DNA of 64,000 nucleotides from Allobosea sp. LC85 (lineage in GTDB: Bacteria > Pseudomonadota > Alphaproteobacteria > Rhizobiales > Beijerinckiaceae), in contig NZ_JPKG01000046.1 of NCBI RefSeq assembly GCF_000735605.1, positions 171,704-235,703 on the forward strand, given 5' to 3'. The notes under the pieces were generated by a model. The model worked only from the letters and a program-made list of their open reading frames with translations. It ran no database searches and was not told the origin of the DNA. Position 1 is the stretch's first letter. Each line of letters starts with the position of its first letter. Positions 40,800 to 48,858 of the stretch are shown piece by piece. The position numbers and the translations under genes were made by a program.

Positions 40800-42063
40800 C
40801 GCCGGTAGCGGCCCGGCGCGCAGTCTCCGCGCGAGCGAGCAACAGTGTTCGCTCCTGCACATTCCTCGTCATCGCCGCTGCGCGCTCGAACTCGGCCTGC
40901 GCCTCGCCATGACGATCGAGCTTGCCGAGCAGATCCGCGCGCACGCTTGGCAGCAGATGGTAGTTCTTCAGGGAAGGTTCCGAGACCAGTCTGTCGACCG
41001 CAGCGAGCCCGGCTGCCGGCCCCTCGGCCATGCTGATTGCGACCGCCCGGTTGAGTTCGACAATCGGTGACGGGTTGATCACGGCCAGCGCACCGTAGAG
41101 CGCAGCGATGCGGGCCCAGTTCGTCTCTTCCGCTGTGCGCGCCCGCGCATGGCAGGCGGCAAGCTCCGCCTGGAGCAGATAGGGACCGATTGCGCCGCCA
41201 ATCGCCCGCGCCCGCTCGATCGCCGCAAGGCCCCGACGGATCAGAAGCTGGTCCCAGCGGGCGCGGTTCTGGTCGAGCAGCAGGATCGGTTCGCCGCTTG
41301 GGCCGACCCTGGCCCTGAGCCGCGACGCCTGGATTTCCATCAGCGCCGCGAGTCCATGGACCTCGGGCTCCTGCGGCGCGAGTTCGGCCAGGATGCGCCC
41401 CAGCCGGAGTGCCTCCTCGCAGAGCGCCGGCCGGATCCAGTCTTCGCCGGCGGTTGCCGCATAGCCCTCGTTGAAGATCAGGTAGACGACCTCGAGCACC
41501 GATTCGAGCCTCTCGGCCAGTTCCGCGCCATGCGGCACCTCGAAGGGCACCTTGGCATCGGCAAGCGTCTTCTTCGCCCGCACGATCCGCTGCGCCATGG
41601 TCGGTTCAGGCACCAGGAAAGCCCGCGCAATCTCCTCCGTGGTGAGGCCACCGAGCAGCCGCAGGGTCAGTGCAAGCCGCGCCTCGGTCGAGAGAACCGG
41701 ATGACAGGCCGTGAAGACGAGCCGCAGCAGGTCGTCGCCGACATCGTCATCGAGCGCTGCATCGTGATCCGGCGTCGTCTCGGCTTCGAGCTCATGGCCA
41801 AGCTCCTGATGCTTGCGGGCGAGAAGCTTGTCGCGGCGCAGGCCGTCAAAGGCGCGGTGCTTGCCGGCCTGCATCAGCCAGGCACCCGGATTCCGCGGCA
41901 CGCCCTCGTCCGGCCACTGCTTCAGGGCCGCGACCAGCGCGTCCTGCGCCAGCTCCTCGGCGCGCCCGACATCGCGCGTGATGCGGGTCAGCCCGGCGAT
42001 CAGCTTGGGAGCCTCGATTCGCCAGACTGTTTCAATGGTGCGGTGTGCATCGCTCGCCGACAT
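40795..42063 (-). CDS. ECF RNA polymerase sigma factor, ECF42 type, with C-terminal TPR-like extension
   Basis: A 422-residue sigma factor. Region 2 at about 10-80 (ITRDVGRAEELAQDALVAAL, AWLMQAGKHRAFDGLRR), region 4 at about 115-165 (RLALTLRLLGGLTTEEIARA, VPEPTMAQRIVRAKK). A long C-terminal helical extension (DUF6596; EPEVHGLAALMEIQASRLRA) is typical of ECF42, where it is needed for activity. ECF42 factors are linked to YCII/DGPF proteins and have no anti-sigma factor. Here it follows three such genes and a RibD_C gene, all on the same strand. It is the probable reader of the three promoter-like sites at 43126, 43658 and 44466. Confidence 0.93.
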   Translation of the reverse strand: MSASDAHRTIETVWRIEAPKLIAGLTRITRDVGRAEELAQDALVAALKQWPDEGVPRNPGAWLMQAGKHRAFDGLRRDKLLARKHQELGHELEAETTPDHDAALDDDVGDDLLRLVFTACHPVLSTEARLALTLRLLGGLTTEEIARAFLVPEPTMAQRIVRAKKTLADAKVPFEVPHGAELAERLESVLEVVYLIFNEGYAATAGEDWIRPALCEEALRLGRILAELAPQEPEVHGLAALMEIQASRLRARVGPSGEPILLLDQNRARWDQLLIRRGLAAIERARAIGGAIGPYLLQAELAACHARARTAEETNWARIAALYGALAVINPSPIVELNRAVAISMAEGPAAGLAAVDRLVSEPSLKNYHLLPSVRADLLGKLDRHGEAQAEFERAAAMTRNVQERTLLLARAETARRAATGA

Positions 42064-42132
42064 CGGCTGCGATACACACCATCAGTGGCCTTTGTTGGCA
42101 AGCGGCTCAGGCGCCGCCCACAGCGGAACGTA

Positions 42133-42558
42133 TCAGCCCTTGTCTCCGATCTCACTCTTGAGACGCCGCCACGTCGCCTCGGTCTCGGGCGTCACCACCT
42201 CGCCGAAATCGGCCAGATCGCCGATCGGGCGGATCTCGATCTCGGACGGACCCGGCATCGGATTGGGGCAACGCTTGACCCATGCGATCGCCTCGTCGAG
42301 CGACTTGCATTCCCAGAGCCAATAGCCGGCGACGAGCTCCTTGGTCTCGGCGAAGGGCCCATCGACGACAGACCGCTTGGTTCCGTCGAATTGCACGCGC
42401 ACGCCCTTCGAGCTCGGCTGGAGGCCATCGCCTCCCTTCATGATGCCGGCTTTCACCAGCTCTTCGTTATAGGCCATCATCGCTTCCATCAGCTCCCGGG
42501 TCGGCATCGCGCCGGCTTCGCTGTCAGCGGTCGCCTTGACCATGATCATATAGCGCAT
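42133..42558 (-). CDS. YCII-related (DGPF) protein 1
   Basis: A 141-residue YCII-fold protein: MRYMIMVKATADSEAG start, DGPF motif at 66-69 within SVVDGPFAETKELVAGYWLW. The family is a small alpha/beta barrel, possibly enzymatic; PhnB/YciI-like roles are unproven. Nearest gene to the sigma factor (69-base gap). It has no ECF42-like promoter of its own in the 93 bases upstream, so it is probably transcribed from 43126 onwards with the next gene. Confidence 0.9.
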   Translation of the reverse strand: MRYMIMVKATADSEAGAMPTRELMEAMMAYNEELVKAGIMKGGDGLQPSSKGVRVQFDGTKRSVVDGPFAETKELVAGYWLWECKSLDEAIAWVKRCPNPMPGPSEIEIRPIGDLADFGEVVTPETEATWRRLKSEIGDKG

Positions 42559-42651
42559 GACAGGTTTCCTTCAGTTCGATGTGGAGGCGGATGGCCGGCC
42601 CCCCGTCCGCACGTGCAACGCCCGCGGCCATCCTGCCAGTCTGCTGCGATT

Positions 42652-43059
42652 TCAGACGCCACCGACGCCCATGTCACGAAAGCGCTGTATGGCCTCGCCC
42701 TGCTCGAAATCGTCGAGCTCGAACATCTGGCGGATCTCGATTTCGCTATCGGTCATCAAGGGATTGGGGAAGCGGCTCGCCCAATCCTGTGCCTCTTCCC
42801 TCGATGCAACGTTGATGATGGTGTAGCCGGCGATCAGCTCCTTAGCCTCGGCGAAGGGGCCGTCGACGACCGACTTCCGTCCGCCCTTCCATGTGATGCG
42901 CCAGCCCTTGTCGCTCGGCTGGAGACCGCTGGCATCGACCAGCACGCCGGCCTTGACGAGTTGCTCATGATAGTCGGCCATCTGGGTGAAGACCTCCGCG
43001 TCCGGCATGACGCCGGCTTCGGAATCGGGCGTGGCCTTGACGATGATCATGAAACGCAT
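42652..43059 (-). CDS. YCII-related (DGPF) protein 2
   Basis: A 135-residue paralogue of its neighbours; MRFMIIVKATPDSEAG start, DGPF at 66-69. It is the most diverged of the three: it has ITWKGGRKSVVDGPF and lacks the KRCPNPMPG stretch, reading ASRFPNPLMTDSEIE. ATG 43059 starts the conserved N terminus. Promoter-like site at 43126-43154, 67 bases upstream. Confidence 0.9.
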   Translation of the reverse strand: MRFMIIVKATPDSEAGVMPDAEVFTQMADYHEQLVKAGVLVDASGLQPSDKGWRITWKGGRKSVVDGPFAEAKELIAGYTIINVASREEAQDWASRFPNPLMTDSEIEIRQMFELDDFEQGEAIQRFRDMGVGGV

Positions 43060-43125
43060 GGATTTGCTCCTGGAGTTCGCTGTTCGGAGCCGGTCGGGAC
43101 CTCGCGCCCCGCCGCCCCTGCAGAC

Positions 43126-43154
43126 ACGTCGATCGACGCGTCGTGAAATCGACA
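43126..43154 (-). promoter_or_regulatory. ECF-type promoter C
   Basis: Minus strand: TGTCGAT, 12 bases, CGATCGACGT. Differs from promoters A and B by one base in the second block. It is 67 bases before the ATG of the DGPF protein 2 gene. Confidence 0.72.
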
Positions 43155-43156
43155 GG

Positions 43157-43585
43157 TCAGCCGGATTTTTTCGCGGCCTCGGCGCGGATGCGCTCTTCCT
43201 GCTCGCGCAGCTCTGGCGTGAAGGCCTCGCCAAAATCCTCGGCTTCGAATATCCGGCGGATCTCGATCTCGGAATCGCCTGGCATCGGGTTCGGACAGCG
43301 CTTGACCCATTCGACCGCCTCTTCCATCGACTTGCACTGCCAGATCCAGAAACCGGCTATCAACTCCTTGGTCTCGGCGAAGGGGCCGTCGATGACGGCA
43401 CGCTTGGCGCCTGAAAAGCGGACGCGTGCGCCCTTGGAGCTGGGATGCAGGCCGTCACCGGCCAGCATGATGCCGGCCTTCACCAGTTGCTCGTTGTAAG
43501 CGCCCATGGCGGTGAGCAGTTCCTCGCTCGGCATGATGCCGGCTTCGGAATCCTGGGTCGCCTTGACGATGATCATGAAACGCAT
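43157..43585 (-). CDS. YCII-related (DGPF) protein 3
   Basis: A 142-residue YCII-fold paralogue; MRFMIIVKATQDSEAG start, DGPF at 66-69 (AVIDGPFAETKELIAGFWIW). It is closest to protein 1, sharing VKRCPNPMPG and a longer C-terminal tail rich in Glu/Arg/Lys. Promoter-like site at 43658-43686, 73 bases before the ATG. No frame evidence supports starts further upstream. Confidence 0.9.
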   Translation of the reverse strand: MRFMIIVKATQDSEAGIMPSEELLTAMGAYNEQLVKAGIMLAGDGLHPSSKGARVRFSGAKRAVIDGPFAETKELIAGFWIWQCKSMEEAVEWVKRCPNPMPGDSEIEIRRIFEAEDFGEAFTPELREQEERIRAEAAKKSG

Positions 43586-43657
43586 CGGTCTTCTCCTGAA
43601 GGGGTAGGTGGGTTCTGAATCTGGTTCGGAGAGGGAGAATTCCCGCTCTCTGTCCTC

Positions 43658-43686
43658 ACGTCGAACGGCGTGCTTCGGAATCGACA
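43658..43686 (-). promoter_or_regulatory. ECF-type promoter B
   Basis: Minus strand: TGTCGAT, 12 bases, CGTTCGACGT. Both blocks are identical to promoter A at 44466-44494, with an unrelated 12-base spacer. It is 73 bases before the ATG of the DGPF protein 3 gene. Confidence 0.78.
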
Positions 43687-43703
43687 CCGCGCCGAAACTT
43701 TTT

Positions 43704-44366
43704 TCAGGCCGCGCTGGAATTTTTCTCGCGGCGGGCGATCTCGTCCTCGCTCGGCTGCTCAAGCGCGAAGGAGCCGGTCGTAACCGCGCCGGCTCGACGG
43801 TAGGTCGCCATGATCACGCCCGTGCTCGAAACCCTGCTCTCGACCAGCTTGAAGGCGCCGGGCATGGTGCCCTCGCCGAAGAGCCGCTTGCCTCCGCCGA
43901 GCACAACCGGGAAGATCAGCAGGGTGAACTCGTCGATCAGATCCTTCGCCAGCAGCAACTGGATCAGCTCGCTGCTGCCCTGGAGCAGGAGCTTGGGACC
44001 GTTCTGGCGCTTCAGCGCCGCGATCTCGGCGGCGATCTCACCACGCAACGCGACCGAATTCTGCCAGTTCAGCGTCGTCGGTGAAGAGGTCGCGACATAT
44101 TTGGTGCACGCGTTGAACTTCGTGGCGACCGGATCGTCGCCGGCATGCGGCCAATGCGCCGCGAAGATGTCATAGGTCTTGCGGCCGAGCAGCAGGTCGA
44201 ATTCCTCGGCGAAGGCCTTGTCCATGACCTCGCCCATCGGCTCGTCCCAGTAGTGGAAGGTCCAGCCGCCATGGCTGAAGCCACCTGCGGTATCCTCCTC
44301 CGGGCCGCCCGGCGCCTGCATCACGCCGTCGAGGGACAGGAATGTGGCGGCAACGACGTTTCTCAT
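43704..44366 (-). CDS. RibD_C (dihydrofolate reductase-like) domain protein
   Basis: A 220-residue protein of the RibD C-terminal/DHFR-like fold: AATFLSLDGVMQAPGG start, LLGRKTYDIFAAHWPHAG (about residues 64-81), GPKLLLQGSSELIQLLL, and IFPVVLGGGKRLFGEG near 170. Such stand-alone proteins are probably NADPH reductases of unknown substrate and often occur with YCII proteins and ECF42 factors, as here. ATG 44366 begins the conserved part. First gene of the ECF42 cluster; promoter-like site at 44466-44494. Confidence 0.9.
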   Translation of the reverse strand: MRNVVAATFLSLDGVMQAPGGPEEDTAGGFSHGGWTFHYWDEPMGEVMDKAFAEEFDLLLGRKTYDIFAAHWPHAGDDPVATKFNACTKYVATSSPTTLNWQNSVALRGEIAAEIAALKRQNGPKLLLQGSSELIQLLLAKDLIDEFTLLIFPVVLGGGKRLFGEGTMPGAFKLVESRVSSTGVIMATYRRAGAVTTGSFALEQPSEDEIARREKNSSAA

Positions 44367-44465
44367 CTTCGGATCTCCCGTTGGGCGGGAGCCCTGCCCC
44401 CGCGCGATTGTCAGGAACTCCGGGGAAGCCGCAATGACCTGCGGCCTCCTCTGCTCCCTACCAAT

Positions 44466-44494
44466 ACGTCGAACGGGGCAGCGCGCGATCGACA
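44466..44494 (-). promoter_or_regulatory. ECF-type promoter A
   Basis: Minus strand: TGTCGAT, 12 bases, CGTTCGACGT, 100 bases before the RibD_C ATG and just after the dihydroorotase stop. The TGTCGA-type -35 agrees with what I recall for ECF42 promoters; the strongest evidence is the three-fold recurrence with fixed spacing. Confidence 0.78.
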
Positions 44495-44512
44495 CGATCG
44501 CGCGAAAAAAAA

Positions 44513-45850
44513 TCAGCCGCGCGGCAGCGCCTCCAGGAAGCGTGCCGGCTCGCCCTGTGCCGGCGTCACCACCTCGCGCTCCCACATCACCTTCCGGCCG
44601 CGCACATAAGTGCCGACCGGCCAGCCGGTCACGGCGACGCCGTCATAGGGCGTCCAGCCGCAGCGCGAGGCGATCCAGTCATTGGTGATGGTCTCGCGAC
44701 GCTTCAGGTCGACAATGGTCAGGTCCGCGTCGTAGCCCGCCGCGATCCGTCCCTTGCCCTCGAGCCCGAAGATGCGCTGCGGCCCATGGCTGGTCAGATC
44801 GACGAAACGTTCCAGCGACAACCGCCCGGCATTGACATGGTCGAGCATGATCGGGACCAGCGTCTGGACGCCGGGCATGCCGGAATGGCTCGCAGGATAG
44901 GCGTGATGCTTCTCCTCATGCGTATGCGGCGCATGGTCGGAGCCGAGCACGTCGACGATGCCCTGCTCCACCCCCCACCAGATCGTCCGGCGGTGGCTGT
45001 CGTCGCGGATCGGCGGATTCATCTGGGCATAGGTGCCGAGCCGCTCGTAGCAATCCGGCGCGACCAGCGTCAGATGGTTCGGCAGCACCTCGACGGTCGC
45101 GACGTCCTTGTGATCCCCGAGGAAGATCATCTCCTCGCCAGTCGAGATGTGCAGGATGTGGACACGCGCGCCGGTCTCGCGCGCGATCCGCACCAGCCGC
45201 TTGGTGCAGGTCAGCGCGACCTCGGGCGAGCGCCAGACCGGGTGGCTCGACGGATCGCCCTCGACACGCAAGCCCATGCGCTCGCGCAGCATCATTTCGT
45301 CTTCGGAATGGAAGGCCGCGCGCCGGCGCGTGCGCTTCAGGATCTCGGCAACCCCCTTGTCGTCTTCGACCAGCAGCGAGCCTGTGGAGGAGCCCATGAA
45401 AACCTTGATGCCGGCCGCGCCCGGCAGGCGCTCCAGCTCCGGCACATCGGCAATGTTCTCATGCGTGCCACCGACCCAGAAGGCGAAATCGCAATGCATC
45501 CGGTGCCGGCCGCGCCTGACCTTGTCGGCGAGCGAAGCCTCGTCGGTGGTCTGCGGGATCGTATTCGGCATCTCGAAAACGGTCGTGACGCCGCCAAGCA
45601 CCGCCGCACGCGAGCCAGTCTCCAGATCCTCCTTGTGGTCGAGCCCCGGCTCGCGGAAATGCACCTGGCTGTCGATGACGCCCGGCAGGATATGCAGGCC
45701 GCGGCAATCGACCGTCTCGCCTGCGGACGCCTGCGACAGATCGCCGAGCGCCAGGATCTTGCCGCCGGTGATTCCGAGATCGCGCTGGATGCGGCCATCG
45801 TGATTCACGACGGTGCCGCCCTTCAGAATGACATCATAGCTCTGCGGCAT
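44513..45850 (-). CDS. pyrC: Dihydroorotase
   Basis: A 445-residue amidohydrolase of class I (PyrC/AllB-like) type, acting in pyrimidine synthesis. Metal ligands: His-x-His region DSQVHFREPG (about 60), Lys candidate for carboxylation in GIKVFMGSSTG, His in VHILHIST and LPNHLTL, and Asp in LGSDHAPHT. Members of this set also include allantoinases and hydantoinases; the SDHAPHTHEEK motif is usual for dihydroorotase of alphaproteobacteria. Divergent from ygfZ. Confidence 0.92.
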   Translation of the reverse strand: MPQSYDVILKGGTVVNHDGRIQRDLGITGGKILALGDLSQASAGETVDCRGLHILPGVIDSQVHFREPGLDHKEDLETGSRAAVLGGVTTVFEMPNTIPQTTDEASLADKVRRGRHRMHCDFAFWVGGTHENIADVPELERLPGAAGIKVFMGSSTGSLLVEDDKGVAEILKRTRRRAAFHSEDEMMLRERMGLRVEGDPSSHPVWRSPEVALTCTKRLVRIARETGARVHILHISTGEEMIFLGDHKDVATVEVLPNHLTLVAPDCYERLGTYAQMNPPIRDDSHRRTIWWGVEQGIVDVLGSDHAPHTHEEKHHAYPASHSGMPGVQTLVPIMLDHVNAGRLSLERFVDLTSHGPQRIFGLEGKGRIAAGYDADLTIVDLKRRETITNDWIASRCGWTPYDGVAVTGWPVGTYVRGRKVMWEREVVTPAQGEPARFLEALPRG

Positions 45851-45947
45851 CGGAGGCGTCCTGCTGGTTGAGGATGAGGCTGAAGCGGCCTACCTATCGA
45901 ACGGACCTGCGTCCAGCCCTTGGCAGCGATCAGAAACGAGCTTCACC

Positions 45948-46832
45948 ATGCCTGCAACCCGATTGGTCGATCGCGGCGTCATTCGTGTCAGCGGCGCGGA
46001 CGCGCGCGACTTCCTGCAGAACATCGTCACCAACGAGATGGACGCGGTGACGCCGGAGCATGCCGGCTATGGCGCGCTCCTGACACCGCAGGGCAAGATC
46101 ATCAGCGATTTTCTCGTGGTCGCGGTACCGGAGGAGGAGCGCGGAGGTTTTCTCCTCGACGTGCCGCTCCTACAGGTTCCCGATCTGATGAAACGCCTGA
46201 AACTCTACAAGTTGCGCGCCAAGGTCGCGCTCGACGACCTCACCGAAGTGGCTACCGTGGTCGCATCGAGCGGCGGGTTCTCGCTCCCTGACGATGCCGG
46301 CCTCATCTATGCTGACCCGCGCCTGCCAGCGCTCGGCGAGCGCGCGATCACGGACCGCAGCGACGTCGACACGCTCGTCAGCGCTGAGCCCGAGACCTAC
46401 CACGCCAGGCGCATCGCGCTCGGTATTCCCGATGGCGGCAGGGATTTCGCCTATGGCGACACCTTTCCGCACGAGGCGCTGCTCGACCAGCTCGGCGGCG
46501 TCTCCTTCAAGAAGGGCTGCTATATCGGCCAGGAGGTCGTCTCGCGCATGCAGCATCGCGGCACCGCCCGGACCCGCATCGTGCCGGTGGTCTTCACAGA
46601 GGGACTGGTTCCCGAGATGGGCGTCGAGGCGACCGCCGGCAGCAAGATGCTCGGCCGGATCGGCTCCTGCGCCAAGGGGCGCGGGCTCGCCATGCTGCGG
46701 CTCGACCGTGTCGCCGATGCCATGGCCGCCGGCGAAAGGCTCGAAGGCGGCGGCGTGGCCTTTACCCTTGAGAAGCCGGACTTTATCCGCTTCCCCTTCC
46801 CCGGTGAGCCCGGCTTTGGAGCAGCAGCATGA
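45948..46832 (+). CDS. ygfZ: YgfZ/GcvT-like tRNA-modification and Fe-S assembly protein
   Basis: A 294-residue folate-binding protein related to GcvT. The diagnostic motif KKGCYIGQEVVSRMQHRG is at about 188-205, with the Cys needed in E. coli YgfZ. YgfZ supports repair or assembly of Fe-S enzymes such as MiaB in a tetrahydrofolate-dependent way. Start ATG 45948 (MPATRLVDRGVIRVSGADA). It overlaps tag by four bases (ATGA), so both are one operon. Confidence 0.93.
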   Translation: MPATRLVDRGVIRVSGADARDFLQNIVTNEMDAVTPEHAGYGALLTPQGKIISDFLVVAVPEEERGGFLLDVPLLQVPDLMKRLKLYKLRAKVALDDLTEVATVVASSGGFSLPDDAGLIYADPRLPALGERAITDRSDVDTLVSAEPETYHARRIALGIPDGGRDFAYGDTFPHEALLDQLGGVSFKKGCYIGQEVVSRMQHRGTARTRIVPVVFTEGLVPEMGVEATAGSKMLGRIGSCAKGRGLAMLRLDRVADAMAAGERLEGGGVAFTLEKPDFIRFPFPGEPGFGAAA

Positions 46833-47452
46833 GCGGACGCGCAGCAGTCGAAGGTCCGGACGGCAAGTTCCGCTGCATCTGGCCGGGGGCCGATCCGCTC
46901 TATCTCGCCTATCACGACACCGAATGGGGCGTGCCGGAATATGATTCGCGTGCGTTGTTCGAGAAGCTGATCCTCGACGGATTTCAGGCCGGCCTCGCCT
47001 GGATCACGATTCTGCGCAAGCGCGACAGTTTTCGCTCGGCCTTCGCCGGCTTCGAGCCCGAAGCAATCGCCCGCTTCAGCGAGACCGATATCCGGCGTCT
47101 GCTCGGCGATGCCGGCATCATCCGCCATCGCGGCAAGATCGAGGGTGCGATCAAGAGCGCTCGCGCCTATCTCGAAATCCGCGAACGGCGCGAATTCTCG
47201 GATTTCCTCTGGCGCCATCTCGACGGCCGCGTCCTCCAGAACGCCTTTCGTACCCATGAGGAGGTACCGACTGAGACGGCGGTCTCCAAGGCGATCTCCA
47301 AGGAGCTGAAGGCCGCCGGCTTCACCTTCTGCGGCCCCACCATTGTCTACGCCTTCATGGAAGCCTGCGGACTGGTCAACGACCATCTCACCGGCTGCTT
47401 CCGCTACGAAGAATGCGCCGTGCTCGCCCGCGACACCCGCGTTCCAGCCTGA
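46829..47452 (+). CDS. tag: DNA-3-methyladenine glycosylase I
   Basis: A 207-residue Tag that removes N3-methyladenine from alkylated DNA. The zinc ligands are kept with family spacing: Cys16 and His29 (13 apart, as Cys4/His17 in E. coli), then His and Cys four apart in NDHLTGC near the C terminus. EWGVPEYDSRALFEKLILDGFQAGLAW is the catalytic-pocket region. Overlaps ygfZ and is followed by an HD gene two bases later. Confidence 0.96.
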   Translation: MSGRAAVEGPDGKFRCIWPGADPLYLAYHDTEWGVPEYDSRALFEKLILDGFQAGLAWITILRKRDSFRSAFAGFEPEAIARFSETDIRRLLGDAGIIRHRGKIEGAIKSARAYLEIRERREFSDFLWRHLDGRVLQNAFRTHEEVPTETAVSKAISKELKAAGFTFCGPTIVYAFMEACGLVNDHLTGCFRYEECAVLARDTRVPA

Positions 47453-47454
47453 GT

Positions 47455-48051
47455 ATGGCTAAGGCCCCGCCTCCGCCGCGCGCCTGGCAGCGCATGCTGT
47501 CGGGCCGCAGGCTTGATCTGCTCGACCCCTCCCCGCTCGATATCGAGATCGAGGACATTGCGCATGGCCTCGCCCGCGTCGCCCGCTGGAATGGCCAGAC
47601 GCGCGGCGAACATTCCTTCTCGGTGGCGCAGCACTGCCTGCTGGTCGAGGCGGTAGCGAGCCATCTCAATCCGGACTGGTCAAAGCCCTGGCGACTGATG
47701 GCGCTGCTTCACGACGCCCCGGAATATGTCATCGGCGACATGATCTCGCCCTTCAAAGTGGTAATGGGCGACGCCTACAAGAGCGTCGAGCTCCGGCTGC
47801 TTGCCGCGATCCATCTGCGCTTCGGCCTGCCGGCGACGACGCCCGCCATACTGGCGCGGAAGACCAAGGACGCCGACAAGATCTCGGCCTTCCTCGAGGC
47901 GACGGAGCTCGCCGACTTCGACCGCGAGGAGGCCTTGACCTTCTTCGGTCGGCCGAAGCCGCTGCCGCGCGAGGTCACGGACTGGTTGAAGCCACTGCCG
48001 ACCGAAGCTGCGCAAGCGCGCTTCCTGGAGCGTTTTCAGGCTCTCGTTTAG
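47455..48051 (+). CDS. HD-domain hydrolase (YfbR-like)
   Basis: A 198-residue HD-superfamily phosphohydrolase. The metal site is seen in RGEHSFSVAQHCLLV (first His) and MALLHDAPEYVIGD (HD pair), with a later Asp in KTKDADKISAFLEATEL. This resembles YfbR 5'-deoxynucleotidases that process dNMPs. It starts two bases after the tag stop, so ygfZ-tag-HD are one transcript. Its TAG stop abuts a family A repeat. Confidence 0.9.
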   Translation: MAKAPPPPRAWQRMLSGRRLDLLDPSPLDIEIEDIAHGLARVARWNGQTRGEHSFSVAQHCLLVEAVASHLNPDWSKPWRLMALLHDAPEYVIGDMISPFKVVMGDAYKSVELRLLAAIHLRFGLPATTPAILARKTKDADKISAFLEATELADFDREEALTFFGRPKPLPREVTDWLKPLPTEAAQARFLERFQALV

Positions 48052-48150
48052 TTCATCAGACCGGATATTGCGTCCAGCTCGATGATCTAACTTTCTAAGT
48101 CTGCATCGGCTTTTCCGAAAGCCGCACTCCACTTTTCGGGCCTATGCTTT
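48051..48150 (-). repeat. Intergenic palindromic repeat, family A, copy 4
   Basis: Contains TTCATCAGACCGGATATTG...CGATGATCTAA and GCATCGGCTTTTCCGAAAGC with CCACTTTTCGGGCC. It begins at the last base of the HD-hydrolase stop codon and lies in the same orientation as copies 1 and 3. Confidence 0.8.
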
Positions 48151-48162
48151 GGTATCCTCGGC

Positions 48163-48681
48163 TCAATCCGCCTTGGCGACCGGACGCATCATGAAGCGCG
48201 CATCGCTGCCATAGCTCGCAAGCTTGGCCCCGAGCCGCGGGTCGGCGACGACCGAGAAACCCTGCTTGCCCCAGAATCCGACAGAGGCATTGACCGCGAC
48301 GAGCGACAGGTTCGGCAGCTCGAGCCCTTGCGCGAGCCTGATCGCATCCGCGACCGCCAGGGCAGCGGCGCCGGTGCCCCGCGCCTGCGGCAGCAATGCG
48401 AGATCATGGATGTAGAAGGTCCCGGGAATGGGCGGCAGCGCGCCAAGCGGCACGTTCAGGGGTGGCGGCTCAAGCTCGCGCCAGGGATGGCTGAGCAGGT
48501 AGGCGGCGATCCCGCCTCCCATGTCCAGGACACGGCAGCCAGCGCCAAAAAGCGCCAAGCGCTCGGCAAAGATAGCGACCTCCTCCGGAAAATCCGGATG
48601 AACCTCGGCCGCAACGGCCACGACCGCATCAAGATCGGACGCGGTCATTCCTCGCCAGTGACGTCCTCCTGCCTTGGTCAT
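48163..48681 (-). CDS. GNAT-family N-acetyltransferase
   Basis: A 172-residue GNAT protein. Acetyl-CoA-binding motif A is FYIHDLALLPQARGTGAAALAV (Q/RxxGxG/A form: QARGTGAA), followed by ANLSLVAVNASVGFWGKQGF, the typical beta5-alpha4 region. Start ATG 48681 (MTKAGGRHWRGMTASDLD); the upstream open frame runs into the malate synthase control region. Substrate unknown. Confidence 0.87.
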   Translation of the reverse strand: MTKAGGRHWRGMTASDLDAVVAVAAEVHPDFPEEVAIFAERLALFGAGCRVLDMGGGIAAYLLSHPWRELEPPPLNVPLGALPPIPGTFYIHDLALLPQARGTGAAALAVADAIRLAQGLELPNLSLVAVNASVGFWGKQGFSVVADPRLGAKLASYGSDARFMMRPVAKAD

Positions 48682-48753
48682 CGCCAATAATGCCCGTGTC
48701 TTGGTTCGCTCAGTCTTGCACGCGAAGGCGCGCAAGCCGCAAATGCTCACTTG

Positions 48754-48766
48754 TTCCATTATGGAA
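48754..48766. promoter_or_regulatory. Palindrome in the malate synthase upstream region
   Basis: TTCCAT, T, ATGGAA: perfect 6-base arms, 93 bases before the malate synthase ATG and 73 upstream of the divergent GNAT gene. Similar TTCCA/TGGAA dyads bind IclR-type regulators, which control glyoxylate genes in some bacteria; that link is inference. Confidence 0.45.
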
Positions 48767-48858
48767 TAAGTCATCAAGCATTCCTGCGACTAGAGGAGAA
48801 AGCGCTTTCCTCCGATACTAGGCCCTACTCATCACCGCCCAATGCGAAGGAGACCGCC

